Below, in pieces: positions 51,549-61,026 of a stretch of DNA of 64,000 bases (position 1 is its first letter; every line of letters starts with the position of its first letter). The translations under genes and the position numbers were made by a program. The notes below the pieces were generated by a model. It was given only the letters and a program-made list of their open reading frames with translations, made no database searches and was not told the origin of the DNA. The DNA comes from an uncultured Lachnospiraceae bacterium (GTDB lineage Bacteria > Bacillota > Clostridia > Lachnospirales > Lachnospiraceae), in NCBI GenBank assembly GCA_947627365.1, contig CANQVT010000003.1, positions 28,141 through 92,140 of the forward strand, given 5' to 3'.

Positions 51549-52343
51549 CTACGCCATCCCTTTCGTCTTGTCCGTGCAGGCCTTCATCCCGGCAAGGACC
51601 GCGCCTCGGAAGCCTGCGGCTTCGAGCGCTGCGACGGCCTCGATCGTGGTGCCGGCCGGCGAGCAGACCATGTCCTTGAGCTCGCCCGGATGTCTCCCTG
51701 TCTCGAGTACCATCTTCGCGCTGCCGAGCACAGACTGCGCCGCCAGACGGTAGGCCTGCGCGCGCGGGATCCCGTCTCGCACCGCGCCGTCCGCCATCGC
51801 CTCGATCAGCATGAAGACGTAGGCCGGGGAGCTGCCGCTCACCGAGACGACCGCGTCGAGCAGGCGCTCTGGCATGATCTCGGCCGTGCCACAGGCTTCG
51901 AAGAGAGACAGCACTGTCTGGAGCTCTTTTTTTGTCACGTTGTCGGAGGGGCAGACCGCGGTCATGCCCTCGCCGACCATCGCCGGCGTGTTTGGCATCG
52001 TGCGCACCAGCTTGATTTTCTTGCCGAACCACTCCGTGATCGTGGCGATTGATTTGCCGGGCGCGATGGAGACGATCACCTGATTCTGTGTGATGCAGTC
52101 TCGGATCTCGTGGATGACCTCCTCATAGAACTGCGGCTTGACCGCCAGAAAGACGATATCCGCGCCGGCGGCGTCGCGGTTGTAGCGCGCCGTGCGCACG
52201 CCGTAGGTCTTCGCTGCGCGCGTGAGCGTCTCCTTGTGCAGGGCGGATACGATGATCTCGTCCGCCGGGACAAGCTCCTTTGCGAGAATACCGCTGATGA
52301 TCGCGGTCGCCATATTGCCGCAGCCGATAAATCCAAGTTTCAT
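51549..52343 (-). CDS. proC: Pyrroline-5-carboxylate reductase
   Basis: 264 residues. The NAD(P) motif FIGCGNMATAI lies at the start, AVKPQ precedes the substrate region, and SGSSPAYVFMLIEAMADGAV is the ProC signature. It makes proline from pyrroline-5-carboxylate. It has its own promoter at 52466-52493 and is convergent with the dehydratase operon. Confidence 0.95.
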   Translation of the reverse strand: MKLGFIGCGNMATAIISGILAKELVPADEIIVSALHKETLTRAAKTYGVRTARYNRDAAGADIVFLAVKPQFYEEVIHEIRDCITQNQVIVSIAPGKSIATITEWFGKKIKLVRTMPNTPAMVGEGMTAVCPSDNVTKKELQTVLSLFEACGTAEIMPERLLDAVVSVSGSSPAYVFMLIEAMADGAVRDGIPRAQAYRLAAQSVLGSAKMVLETGRHPGELKDMVCSPAGTTIEAVAALEAAGFRGAVLAGMKACTDKTKGMA

Positions 52344-52465
52344 AACAGGTCACGTCCTTTCTCTTGTATATGCGGTTTCTTTGTTGTGTCAGACAGTCGT
52401 TTTATCGATATCTGTTTCCGGTCAAAGATGCTTATCAAAAATCTCAGCTGACAGTCCATAAGTTT

Positions 52466-52493
52466 ATTATAGCGGCTCTGCCCGTTTTGTCCA
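52466..52493 (-). promoter_or_regulatory. Promoter of proC
   Basis: On the minus strand, TGGACA (52488-52493) and TATAAT (52466-52471) are separated by 16 nt. Confidence 0.7.
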
Positions 52494-52536
52494 TGAATAA
52501 AAGTAATTTTTTGGAAGAAGATCAACAGAAATTTTA

Positions 52537-52566
52537 TTGACAAAGAAAAGAACTTCTGGCTATGAT
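52537..52566 (+). promoter_or_regulatory. Promoter of the decarboxylase gene
   Basis: TTGACA at 52537-52542 and TATGAT at 52561-52566 are separated by 18 nt, about 80 nt before the ATG. Confidence 0.7.
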
Positions 52567-52644
52567 AAACTGTAAATTTCGTTTGGCCGGGCTTTTGCAA
52601 CGTTGGATGTTTTTGCATCTGCCGCAAAGAATGAAGGAGACACG

Positions 52645-54105
52645 ATGTCTGAAAATCTACTCGAAAAGCTGAAGCAGTACGGAGCGTCTGATTTCTATCC
52701 GCTGCACATGCCGGGGCATAAGCGGCGGATCAGTCCTTTCGGGGATCCGTTCGCGATTGATATCACGGAGATTGATGGCTTTGACGATCTTCACCACGCG
52801 CAAGGGATTCTGCTGGAGGCGCAGCGCAGGGCGGCGCGCCTGTACGGCGCGGAGGAGAGCTATTATCTGGTGAACGGGAGCACCTGCGGGATCCTGGCGG
52901 CCGTCTCCGCGTCTGTGGCGCGGGGCGGGCGACTCCTGCTGGCGCGCAATAGTCACAGATCCTGCTATCACGCCGCGTTTCTGAATGATCTGCGCGTGAC
53001 GTATGTCTACCCGCCGTCCGGCAAAATCTGCGGCAGCATCCGTCCGGAGGACATGAGGGAGGCCCTGCGTCGGCATCCCGATATTCAGGCGGTGCTTGTG
53101 ACCTCGCCGACCTACGATGGCGTAGTGTCGGATATCGGCGCGATTGCGGCGGAGGCGCACGCTGCGGGGGCGGTTCTGATTGTGGACGAGGCGCACGGGG
53201 CGCATTTCGGGATGCATCCGTATTTTCCGGAGCGGGCACTTTTCTGCGGGGCAGACATCGTGATCAACAGCCTGCACAAGACGCTCCCCTCGCTGACGCA
53301 GACGGCGCTTCTGCACGTACAGGGGAATCGGGCGGACCGGGAGAAGCTCAGGAGTTATCTGGACATCTACCAGACCAGCAGTCCAAGCTACGTCCTGATG
53401 TCCGGCATGGACGCCTGTGTCCGGCTGTTGAAGGAGCAGGGCGGCGAGCTGTTCGGAGTATTCGTGGCGCGGCTGGAACGGATGCGGGACGAGCTGCGGC
53501 GAAAGCTGCGGGTGCTGCGGCTGGTGGATAAGGATGCGCTGATCTATGACTTTGACCGATCCAAGGTGCTGATCTCTACGGAGCGGTGTGGCATGAGCGG
53601 TCCAAAGCTCGCTGCAATTTTGCGGGAGAAATATCACCTGGAGCCGGAGATGGCGGCGGCGGACTACGTGACGGCAATCATGACCGTCGCGGACACGCAA
53701 GAGGGCTTCGACCGGCTGACGGCGGCGCTGCTGGAGATCGACGCGGCGCTGGCAGATGGAATGAAAGGCGCTTTGCCGTTTTCAGGTAATTGCGCAGACA
53801 TGGCAGGAAGCGCGGCCGGGATGCGATGGGCGGAATATCCGGCCAATGAGGAAGTCCTGACGATCCGTCAGGCGCAGGAAAGTCCGTCGGAGTCGGTTTC
53901 GCTGGCGGACAGCGCCGGTCGGGTTTCCGCTGAGTATGTCTATCTCTATCCTCCCGGGGTTCCTCTGCTCGTTCCGGGCGAGCGGATCTCGGAGGAGCTT
54001 TTGCAAAGGCTTGCACGGGAGCGGGACGCCGGGCTTGCGCTGCGGGGCATGGCGGATGAAAGCGGAAGAGCGATCCGTGTCGTGATGGAAGCGACGGAAA
54101 TATGA
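52645..54105 (+). CDS. Orn/Lys/Arg decarboxylase family protein
   Basis: 486 residues, fold-type I PLP enzyme. FYPLHMPGHKRR lies at the start, VNGSTCGIL and VDEAHGAHFGMHP follow, and the PLP lysine is in INSLHKTLPSLTQ. The C-terminal domain (YLYPPGVPLLVPGE) is shortened compared with the long inducible enzymes, as in the Bacillus SpeA/YaaO group. It decarboxylates arginine, lysine or ornithine to polyamine precursors. AAGGAGAC selects the ATG at 52645. Its stop lies in the middle copy of a 32-nt tandem repeat. The gmk-holB order that follows is the usual Bacillota context for this decarboxylase. Confidence 0.9.
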   Translation: MSENLLEKLKQYGASDFYPLHMPGHKRRISPFGDPFAIDITEIDGFDDLHHAQGILLEAQRRAARLYGAEESYYLVNGSTCGILAAVSASVARGGRLLLARNSHRSCYHAAFLNDLRVTYVYPPSGKICGSIRPEDMREALRRHPDIQAVLVTSPTYDGVVSDIGAIAAEAHAAGAVLIVDEAHGAHFGMHPYFPERALFCGADIVINSLHKTLPSLTQTALLHVQGNRADREKLRSYLDIYQTSSPSYVLMSGMDACVRLLKEQGGELFGVFVARLERMRDELRRKLRVLRLVDKDALIYDFDRSKVLISTERCGMSGPKLAAILREKYHLEPEMAAADYVTAIMTVADTQEGFDRLTAALLEIDAALADGMKGALPFSGNCADMAGSAAGMRWAEYPANEEVLTIRQAQESPSESVSLADSAGRVSAEYVYLYPPGVPLLVPGERISEELLQRLARERDAGLALRGMADESGRAIRVVMEATEI

Positions 54106-54162
54106 TCCGTGTCGTGAAAGAAACGACGGAAGAGCGATTTGTGCCGTGAAGAAAGCGGCAGG
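54072..54162. repeat. Three 32-nt tandem imperfect repeats across the decarboxylase stop
   Basis: Copies start at 54072, 54104 and 54136; each begins GATCCGTG or GATTTGTG and ends with a GACGG/GGCAG block. Copies 1 and 2 are nearly identical. The TGA stop overlaps copy 2. Confidence 0.75.
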
Positions 54163-54251
54163 CCGGAGCAAGGCGCTGTTGCAATCGGCCGCGGATTGGA
54201 ATACAATGGCATACAATGAAGGTAACGGATAAATGAAATACAGGTGAAATT

Positions 54252-54863
54252 ATGGGAAAACTCTTTTATGTGATGGGTAAGAGCTCATCGGGCAAGGATA
54301 CGATCTACGAGGAAGTGCTCTCCAGGAAGGAGCTGGGACTGAAGCCCTTCATCATGTATACGACGCGGCCGATCCGGGCGAAAGAGACGGACGGCGTGCA
54401 GTATCATTTTGTCACGGTGGAGAAGCTGCGAGAGATGCAGGAGAAAGGACAGGTTATCGAACTGCGGGAGTATGATACCGCCTGCGGGAAGTGGTATTAC
54501 TTTACGGCGGACGGGGACAAGATCGACATGGAGCGCTATGACTATCTGGCGCTCGGGACGCTGGTGTCTTTCCAGAAGGTGAGGGATTACTACGGCGCCG
54601 ACCGTGTGGTGCCGATCTACATTGAGGTGGACGACGGCAACCGCCTGGAGCGGGCGCTGAAGCGCGAGCGGAAGCAGGCCGAACCGAAGTATGAAGAGAT
54701 GTGCCGGCGATTTCTGGCCGACCAGGCGGATTTTTCAGAGGAAAACATCGCCCGGGTCGGGGTCACGCGACGCTTCCGCAACGACGACGACCGGCAGATC
54801 TGCATGGACGAGGTGGCGGCGTTTATCGCGCGTGAGATCGCGGCGGACAGAAGCCCGCTTTAA
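54252..54863 (+). CDS. gmk: Guanylate kinase-like protein
   Basis: 203 residues. The P-loop is GKSSSGKDTIY, followed by YTTRPIRAKETDGVQYHFV, the GMP-binding region, and a C-terminal RRFRNDDD. The P-loop ends in KDT instead of the usual KST. It phosphorylates GMP to GDP. Paralogues with this spelling occur beside holB in Lachnospiraceae-like genomes, so it may not be the only Gmk. Confidence 0.85.
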   Translation: MGKLFYVMGKSSSGKDTIYEEVLSRKELGLKPFIMYTTRPIRAKETDGVQYHFVTVEKLREMQEKGQVIELREYDTACGKWYYFTADGDKIDMERYDYLALGTLVSFQKVRDYYGADRVVPIYIEVDDGNRLERALKRERKQAEPKYEEMCRRFLADQADFSEENIARVGVTRRFRNDDDRQICMDEVAAFIAREIAADRSPL

Positions 54864-55025
54864 GCCTGCTCTCAGGACAAAAACAGAAAAACCCAGAGTG
54901 CTACCGCTTCACAAGGATATGAAAATGTGGTATACTCATAAACGATCACATTTTTATGTGATAATGGCAGAACCAGCAGTTGTGAAGTACGGCATGTTCG
55001 CCGCGCAGATTTGAGGAGACAGGCG

Positions 55026-56024
55026 ATGGCAGGATTTAAAGATATGATCGGGCATAAGCAGGAGATCGCGCTTCTGGAGCGCGCGATAGAGACCGGGAAG
55101 GTCAGTCATGCCTATATATTTACCGGGGAAAAGGGAACAGGAAAGAAGCGCCTGGCAGACGCGTTTGCCATGACGCTGCAGTGTACCGCGGACGGCGAGC
55201 GGCCGTGCGGGGAATGCCATTCCTGCAAGCAGGCAGCGAGCGGGAATCACCCGGATATTATCAATATTCTTCATGAGAAGCCGGCGAGCATCGGCGTCGA
55301 CGACGTCCGTGTCCAGCTTACCGGGGACATCCAGATCCGCCCGTACAACGGAAAATACAAGATCTATATCATTCCGGAGGCGGAGAAGCTGACGGTTCAG
55401 GCGCAGAACGCGATCCTGAAGACGATCGAGGAGCCGCCGGAGTACGCTGTGATCATTCTGCTCGCGACAAACGAGCAGGTCTTCCTTGACACCATCCGTT
55501 CGCGCTGTGTGGTGCTGCACTTAAAGCCGGTGCCGGACGAGCAGGTCAAGGCTTACCTGATGGAGCAGCTGATGGTGCCGGATTATCAGGCGGACATCTG
55601 CGTCGCGTTTGCACAGGGAAATATCGGCAAGGCAGTGCGGCTGGCGTCCTCGGAGGATTTCGCCGCGGTCAAGGCCTCGGCCATGATGCTGATCCGCAAC
55701 GCCGGGAAAATGCAGATCAGTGAGCTGATCGATTATGTAAAAGGGGTTCAGGAATACAAGGTCTCGATTCAGGATTATCTGGATATCCTTGCGCTCTGGT
55801 ACCGAGATATGGTATATTTCAAGGCGACGCGCGATATCGACGGCATCGTATTTAAGGACGAGCTTCGTACGATCCGCGATACGGTCAGCTATTGCACCTA
55901 TGAGGGCGTCGAGGAGGTTATGAACGCGATTGAGAGCGCAAAGGCGCGCCTGAGCGCAAATGTAAATTTTGAGCTGACAATGGAGCTTCTGTTCCTTGTC
56001 ATGAAGGAGAACATACATGGTTAA
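55026..56024 (+). CDS. holB: DNA polymerase III delta prime subunit
   Basis: 332 residues. The AAA core has GEKGTGKKRLADAF, a four-cysteine zinc module (CGECHSC), VIILLATNEQVFLDTIRSRC and ILKTIEEPP. It is part of the clamp loader. GAGGAGACAGGCG precedes the ATG at 55026. It overlaps ricT by 8 nt. Confidence 0.92.
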   Translation: MAGFKDMIGHKQEIALLERAIETGKVSHAYIFTGEKGTGKKRLADAFAMTLQCTADGERPCGECHSCKQAASGNHPDIINILHEKPASIGVDDVRVQLTGDIQIRPYNGKYKIYIIPEAEKLTVQAQNAILKTIEEPPEYAVIILLATNEQVFLDTIRSRCVVLHLKPVPDEQVKAYLMEQLMVPDYQADICVAFAQGNIGKAVRLASSEDFAAVKASAMMLIRNAGKMQISELIDYVKGVQEYKVSIQDYLDILALWYRDMVYFKATRDIDGIVFKDELRTIRDTVSYCTYEGVEEVMNAIESAKARLSANVNFELTMELLFLVMKENIHG

Positions 56025-57045
56025 GATAGTTGGAGTACGGTTCAGAAACGCAGGGAAGGTTTATTACTTTGACCCGAAGAATTACAATATAAAATCAGGC
56101 GATCATGTGATCGTAGAGACGGTGCGCGGCGTCGAGTACGGCACTGTGGTCGGCGAAGTTCGGGACGTGGAGGACAAATCTGTCGTTCAGCCGCTGAAAT
56201 CAGTGATCCGCGTGGCGACTCAGGACGACGACGCCCGCGCGCAGCGCAACCGCGAGAAAGAAAGGGACGCGCTGAAGGTCTGCCAGGAAAAGATCGCGAA
56301 GCATGGGCTCGAGATGAAGCTGATCGACGCGGAGTACACGTTTGACAACAACAAAGTCCTGTTTTATTTTACCGCGGACGGAAGGATCGATTTCCGCGAG
56401 CTGGTCAAGGATCTGGCGTCTGTGTTCAAGACGCGCATCGAGCTGCGGCAGATCGGGGTGAGGGACGAGACGAAGATCCTCGGCGGGATCGGTATCTGCG
56501 GGCGCGTGCTCTGCTGCAACAGCTATCTGTCCGATTTCGCTCCTGTGTCGATCAAGATGGCCAAGGAGCAGAATCTGTCGCTGAATCCGACGAAGATCTC
56601 AGGCGCCTGCGGCAGGCTGATGTGCTGTCTGAAGAATGAGGAGGACACTTACGAGTATCTGAACAGCAGGCTTCCGGGCATCGGCGATACCGTGACGACG
56701 CCGGATGGGCAGAAGGGCGAGGTCAGCAGTGTGAACGTTCTGCGTCAGCGCGTGAAGGTGCTGCTCGACGTGGAGGACGAAAAGGAGATCCAGGAGTTCG
56801 ACGCCGCTGATCTGAAGTTCAAGCCGAGAAAGCGCAAGGACAAGAATAAGAACAAAGAAAAAGACAAAGAGAAGGATAGAGAGAAAGAAAAAGGCAGAGA
56901 GAAGGATCGGGAGAAAAATAAGGGCGGCAAAAAAGAATCCCGGAATGAGGAAGCCTCCGACGAAGAGCTGAGAGAGCTTGAGGAGCTTGAAGAGATGGAG
57001 GCGCTGGACAAAAAGGAAGGGAAATCAAAGCTTGATGAGGATTGA
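56017..57045 (+). CDS. ricT: RicT/YaaT (PSP1 family) regulatory protein
   Basis: 342 residues. The PSP1 domain has YGTVVGEV, LKVCQEKI and FTADGRIDFRELVKDLA, with cysteines in IGICGRVLCCNSYL and GACGRLMCCLKNE. In Bacillus, RicT with RicA and RicF forms an iron-sulfur complex required for sporulation, competence and RNase Y maturation. The last ~80 residues are a K/E/D/R-rich low-complexity tail longer than usual. The gene overlaps holB at its start and the methyltransferase at its end. Confidence 0.93.
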   Translation: MVKIVGVRFRNAGKVYYFDPKNYNIKSGDHVIVETVRGVEYGTVVGEVRDVEDKSVVQPLKSVIRVATQDDDARAQRNREKERDALKVCQEKIAKHGLEMKLIDAEYTFDNNKVLFYFTADGRIDFRELVKDLASVFKTRIELRQIGVRDETKILGGIGICGRVLCCNSYLSDFAPVSIKMAKEQNLSLNPTKISGACGRLMCCLKNEEDTYEYLNSRLPGIGDTVTTPDGQKGEVSSVNVLRQRVKVLLDVEDEKEIQEFDAADLKFKPRKRKDKNKNKEKDKEKDREKEKGREKDREKNKGGKKESRNEEASDEELRELEELEEMEALDKKEGKSKLDED

Positions 57046-57772
57046 GCTCAGGGAGGGAGAACGGCTGGACGACCTGCACAGAGGCGGCTACCGGATCATT
57101 CAGAATGAGAAGCTTTTTTGCTTCGGCATGGACGCGGTTCTTCTCTCCGGCTTCGCGCAGGTGAAGGAAGGCGGCCGGGCGATGGATCTGGGCGCAGGCA
57201 CGGGTATTCTGCCGATCCTGCTCGCGGCAAAGACCCCGGGCGGGCATTTCACGGGTCTGGAGATTTCGGAGTACTGTGTCGACATGGCTCGGAGGAGCGT
57301 GGCGCTCAACGCGCTGGAAGAGCGTGTGGAGATCGTTCAGGGAGATATCAAAAAGGCCGGAGAGCTGTTCGCCCCGGCTTCTTTTGATACTGTCACATCA
57401 AATCCTCCGTACATGACGGCGCGGCACGGGCTGGTGAATCCGGATATCGAGAAGGCGGCGGCCAGGCATGAGATCCTGTGTACGCTCGAGGATGTTGTGC
57501 GCGCGGCGGCGCAGCTTCTGCGCGTCGGGGGACATTTTTACCTGGTGCATCGGCCGTTCCGCCTGGCGGAAATCATCCGGACGTTGTCGCAGTACCGGTT
57601 GGAGCCGAAACGGATGCGGCTGGTCTATCCGTATGTAGATCGGGAGCCGAACATGGTGCTGCTGGAGGCCGTGCGAGGCGGGCGGGCCCGTATGACAGTC
57701 GAGCCGCCGCTGATTGTATACGAGCGGCCGGGCGTGTATACGAGAGAAATTCATGAGATATACGGAAACTGA
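57035..57772 (+). CDS. tRNA1(Val) adenine-N6 methyltransferase-like protein (YfiC/TrmN6)
   Basis: 245 residues, class I SAM methyltransferase: DLGAGTGILPILLA and the N6-adenine motif SNPPYM. The N-terminus has a YRIIQNEKLFCFGMDAVLLSGF segment typical of the YfiC family. It overlaps ricT by 11 nt. The usual order in Bacillota is holB-ricT-yabA-trmN6-yazA-rsmI; yabA and yazA are missing here. Confidence 0.88.
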   Translation: MRIELREGERLDDLHRGGYRIIQNEKLFCFGMDAVLLSGFAQVKEGGRAMDLGAGTGILPILLAAKTPGGHFTGLEISEYCVDMARRSVALNALEERVEIVQGDIKKAGELFAPASFDTVTSNPPYMTARHGLVNPDIEKAAARHEILCTLEDVVRAAAQLLRVGGHFYLVHRPFRLAEIIRTLSQYRLEPKRMRLVYPYVDREPNMVLLEAVRGGRARMTVEPPLIVYERPGVYTREIHEIYGN

Positions 57773-57787
57773 GAGCGGAAGAGAGAC

Positions 57788-58765
57788 ATGGAAGACAGCA
57801 GGAAGACAGAGGCTGAGGGAATTCCTATGAAAGAGACGGATCGGAAGGAGAAAAAGCTGAGCCGGACGGAGGACAGCGTTTGGGACAATGGTGCTTTTGA
57901 TACAGAGAACTCTGTACGTTCCGGCGTCCTCTATCTCTGCGCGACGCCGATTGGCAATCTGGAGGATATCACGCTGCGCGTCGTCCGCACGCTGCGGGAG
58001 GTCGATCTGATCGCGGCGGAGGATACGCGCAACAGCCGGAAGCTCCTGAATCATTTTGAGATCAAAACTCCCATGACGAGCTATCACGAGTACAACAAGA
58101 TCGAGAAGGCGCGCGCCCTGATCACGAAGCTGCGGGAGGGCAAAAGCCTGGCGCTGATCACGGACGCGGGGACGCCCGGGATCTCCGACCCCGGAGAGGA
58201 GCTGGTCCGCATGTGCGCGGAGGAGGGGATCGAGGTAACCTCGCTTCCGGGAGCCTGCGCGTGCGTGACGGCGCTGACTTTATCAGCGCTTCCGACGCGG
58301 CGTTTTTGCTTCGAGGCGTTTTTGCCGCCGGATAAAAAGGAGCGGCAGCAGGTGCTCGAAGAGTTGAAGACCGAGACGCGCACGACGATCCTGTACGAGG
58401 CGCCGCACCGGCTGGTTCGCACGCTCGGGGAGCTTCTGGAGACGCTGGGAGAGCGGAGGGTCTCTGTCTGCCGGGAGCTCACGAAGAAGCACGAGACGGT
58501 GCGCAGGACGAGTCTGTCCGAGGCGCTTGCCTGGTACGAGGCGCACGAGCCGAAGGGAGAGTGCGTGATCGTCCTGGAGGGGCGCAGCCGGGCCGCGATG
58601 GAGCAGGAGGGGCGGCAGGAGTGGGAGGGGATCGATATCCGCGCCCATGTGGAATTGTACGAGAGCCGCGGGATGGATCACAAGGAGGCCATGAAGCAGG
58701 CCGCGAAGGACCGCGGGATCCCGAAGCGGGATGTGTACGCGGCGCTGCTGCAGGAGGACAGCTGA
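57788..58765 (+). CDS. rsmI: 16S rRNA (cytidine1402-2'-O)-methyltransferase
   Basis: 325 residues. The tetrapyrrole-methylase fold has LCATPIGNLEDITLR, AAEDTRNSRKLL, DAGTPGISDPGEELV and EAPHRLVRTL. It methylates C1402 of 16S rRNA. The first ~45 residues are a charged extension beyond the usual start; an internal ATG at 57827 is an alternative. It lies 15 nt after the methyltransferase gene. Confidence 0.93.
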   Translation: MEDSRKTEAEGIPMKETDRKEKKLSRTEDSVWDNGAFDTENSVRSGVLYLCATPIGNLEDITLRVVRTLREVDLIAAEDTRNSRKLLNHFEIKTPMTSYHEYNKIEKARALITKLREGKSLALITDAGTPGISDPGEELVRMCAEEGIEVTSLPGACACVTALTLSALPTRRFCFEAFLPPDKKERQQVLEELKTETRTTILYEAPHRLVRTLGELLETLGERRVSVCRELTKKHETVRRTSLSEALAWYEAHEPKGECVIVLEGRSRAAMEQEGRQEWEGIDIRAHVELYESRGMDHKEAMKQAAKDRGIPKRDVYAALLQEDS

Positions 58766-58770
58766 GCGGG

Positions 58771-58875
58771 ACAGACAGCAGAACAGCGAGCAAGACAGAC
58801 AGCAGAACAGGCAGGACAGGACATTATAAGGCAAAATAATACAAGACAAAATAATACAAGACAAAATAATACAAG
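58771..58875. repeat. Short tandem repeats upstream of the phospholipase gene
   Basis: A 16-nt unit ACAGACAGCAGAACAG occurs at 58771-58786 and 58795-58810. Then a 15-nt unit CAAAATAATACAAGA-like repeats three times (58831-58845, 58846-58860, 58861-58875). Exact repeats of this kind change in length easily. Confidence 0.85.
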
Positions 58876-58893
58876 ACAGAATGGAGAATGACT

Positions 58894-59688
58894 ATGCCGG
58901 CAATTTATGCACATGATCGTTTCGGCGCGGACGTAGCCGAGCGTTTGGATCCGGAGCTGAAGGAGATCATCAGAAAATACCCCGCGTCGTACGCGGCCGG
59001 GCTTCAGGGGCCTGATATTTTATTCTTTTACCGCGCGTGGGGGAAGAACAGTGTGAACCAGTATGGGGTGCACCTGCACAAGATTTCCGCGCTGCCTTTT
59101 TTTGAGCACGCGCGGGAGGTGGTGAAGGAGCACGGACGTGACAGCAGGGAGTACGCCTACCTGATGGGCTTTATCTGCCATTATATTCTCGACAGTGAAT
59201 GCCACCCATACGTGGAGCAGATGATTGAAAAGATCGGCGTGCAGCATCTGGAGATCGAGGAAGAGTTCGAGAAAATGCTTCTGCGGATGGACGGAAAGGA
59301 CGCGGTGTCGTTTCCGGCGGCTACGCTTGTCCCGACGGATGAGCAGACGGCCGGGGCGATCGCTCCGTTTTACGATGAGAGGATTGACAAGAAGGTGGTG
59401 CTCCAGTCGCTTAAAGATATGAAGACGATCAAAAAGCTCTTCTGCGCGCCCGGGGCGTTCAAGCAGGGCTTTATCAACTCGACGATGAAGCTTTTGCGGC
59501 ACCATGAAAGGATGAAAGGGCTGATGTATCAGCGCGTGGACAATCCTGCGTGCCGGGAGAGCGATGAAGGGCTGATGAAGCGCTACGACGGCGCGATCGG
59601 CGTCGCTGCGGAGATGATCATGAGCTTTGACGAAAGCCTGCGCACGGGCGGGGAGCTGAACGCACGCTTCGACCGGACCTTCGAGTGA
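58894..59688 (+). CDS. Zinc-dependent phospholipase C family protein
   Basis: 264 residues. MPAIYAHDRFG at the N-terminus and metal-binding patterns such as GLQGPDILFFYRAW and YLMGFICHYILDSECHPYV give the histidine/aspartate set of the zinc phospholipase C family. No signal peptide is visible, so it is probably cytosolic. GGAG at 58883-58886 selects the ATG at 58894. Its substrate is unknown. A tandem-repeat tract lies just upstream. Confidence 0.88.
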   Translation: MPAIYAHDRFGADVAERLDPELKEIIRKYPASYAAGLQGPDILFFYRAWGKNSVNQYGVHLHKISALPFFEHAREVVKEHGRDSREYAYLMGFICHYILDSECHPYVEQMIEKIGVQHLEIEEEFEKMLLRMDGKDAVSFPAATLVPTDEQTAGAIAPFYDERIDKKVVLQSLKDMKTIKKLFCAPGAFKQGFINSTMKLLRHHERMKGLMYQRVDNPACRESDEGLMKRYDGAIGVAAEMIMSFDESLRTGGELNARFDRTFE

Positions 59689-59787
59689 CGAAGGCCGCGG
59701 ATCCGGGGCAGTCCGGCTGCATGCGGCAGAGCTTCCCAGAGGGCAGGAGGCACGTTTTGAATCAGAAATCGACAGGAGGAGAGAAGA

Positions 59788-61026
59788 ATGAATACGAAGC
59801 TTACAAAGCTGGAAAAATATTGGATTCTTTATGATGTGGGAAATTCCGCGTTTACACTGCTGATCGCGACGATCCTGCCGATCTATTTCAATTCTCTTGC
59901 GGGAGGCGCGGGTCTCTCGGAGGTGGATTACCTGGCGTACTGGGGCTATGCCGCTTCCGTTGCGACCGTGATCGTGGCGGTCATCGGCCCGGTCTTCGGC
60001 ACGCTCGCAGACACGAAGAATTTCAAGAAGCCGGTTTTTACGGTCAGCATGATGGTGGGTGTGATCGGCTGTGCGGCGCTGTCCTTCCCTTCTTCCTGGA
60101 TCGTGTTTCTGGCAGTGTTCGTGATCGCGAAGGTCGGCTACAGCGCGAGCCTGGTTTTCTATGACTCCATGCTTACGGACGTCACGGAGCCGGACCGCCT
60201 CGACATGGTGTCCTCGCACGGGTATGCCTGGGGCTACATCGGGAGCTGCATCCCGTTTATCGTGTCGCTGGTCTTTGTGCTGATGAATGAGAAGATTGGT
60301 ATCAGCATGGGCACGGCGATGACGATCGCCTTCTTCCTGAACGCGCTCTGGTGGCTGCTTGTCAGTCTGCCCCTGCTCAGGAATTACAGGCAGAAGAATT
60401 ACATCGAAATGCCGGAGCATCCGGTGCGTGAAAGCTTCGCCCGTCTCGCGGCGACGCTTCGGGATATCCGCGGGCAGAAGCATATCTTTCTGTATCTGCT
60501 GGCGTTCTTCTGCTTCATCGACGGAGTCTATACGATCATCGAGATGGCGACAGCCTACGGCAGCGCGCTGGGTCTGGATACGCAAGGGCTGCTGCTGGCG
60601 CTGCTGGTGACACAGATCGTGGCATTCCCGTTTGCGCTGCTTTTTGCGCGGCTCTCAAAGAAATATCCGACCGATACGCTGATCAAGGTATGTATCCTGG
60701 CTTATCTGGGTATCGCGCTATTTGCGATCCAGCTGGACAAACAGTGGGAATTCTGGCTGTTGGCCATACTGGTCGGGATGTTTCAGGGCGCGATCCAGGC
60801 GCTTTCGCGCTCTTACTTTGCGCGTATCATCCCGCCGGAGAAATCCGGGGAATATTTCGGCATCTACGATATCTGCGGCAAGGGCGCGTCCTTTGTCGGG
60901 ACGACGCTGGTTGGCCTGATCGCTCAGCTTACCGGCCGCGCGAGCGCTGGCGTCTCGATCCTGTCGCTGATGTTCCTGCTCGGCTACCTGATCTTCTGCA
61001 AGGCGGCAAAGATGAATCGGAATTAA
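59788..61026 (+). CDS. MFS transporter, UMF1 family
   Basis: 412 residues with 12 helices. YDVGNSAFTLLIATILPIYF near the N-terminus, GPVFGTLADTKNFKKP after TM2 and FYDSMLTDVTEPDRLDMVSSHGYAWGYIGS are signatures of the UMF1 / Atg22-like group. It probably exports small solutes such as amino acids, by family. GGAGGAG precedes the ATG. It is the last gene of this plus-strand run and is convergent with the hybrid kinase. Confidence 0.9.
   Translation: MNTKLTKLEKYWILYDVGNSAFTLLIATILPIYFNSLAGGAGLSEVDYLAYWGYAASVATVIVAVIGPVFGTLADTKNFKKPVFTVSMMVGVIGCAALSFPSSWIVFLAVFVIAKVGYSASLVFYDSMLTDVTEPDRLDMVSSHGYAWGYIGSCIPFIVSLVFVLMNEKIGISMGTAMTIAFFLNALWWLLVSLPLLRNYRQKNYIEMPEHPVRESFARLAATLRDIRGQKHIFLYLLAFFCFIDGVYTIIEMATAYGSALGLDTQGLLLALLVTQIVAFPFALLFARLSKKYPTDTLIKVCILAYLGIALFAIQLDKQWEFWLLAILVGMFQGAIQALSRSYFARIIPPEKSGEYFGIYDICGKGASFVGTTLVGLIAQLTGRASAGVSILSLMFLLGYLIFCKAAKMNRN

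Larger units (their letters stand above)
52344..52644. other. Divergent intergenic region
   Basis: This 301-nt region holds back-to-back promoters for proC (minus) and the decarboxylase (plus). I see no RNA element. Confidence 0.6.

Noticed and set aside
59020..60585. 521-residue minus-strand frame across the phospholipase and MFS genes
   Set aside because: It spans two real genes and their gap, with an arginine- and histidine-rich random composition.
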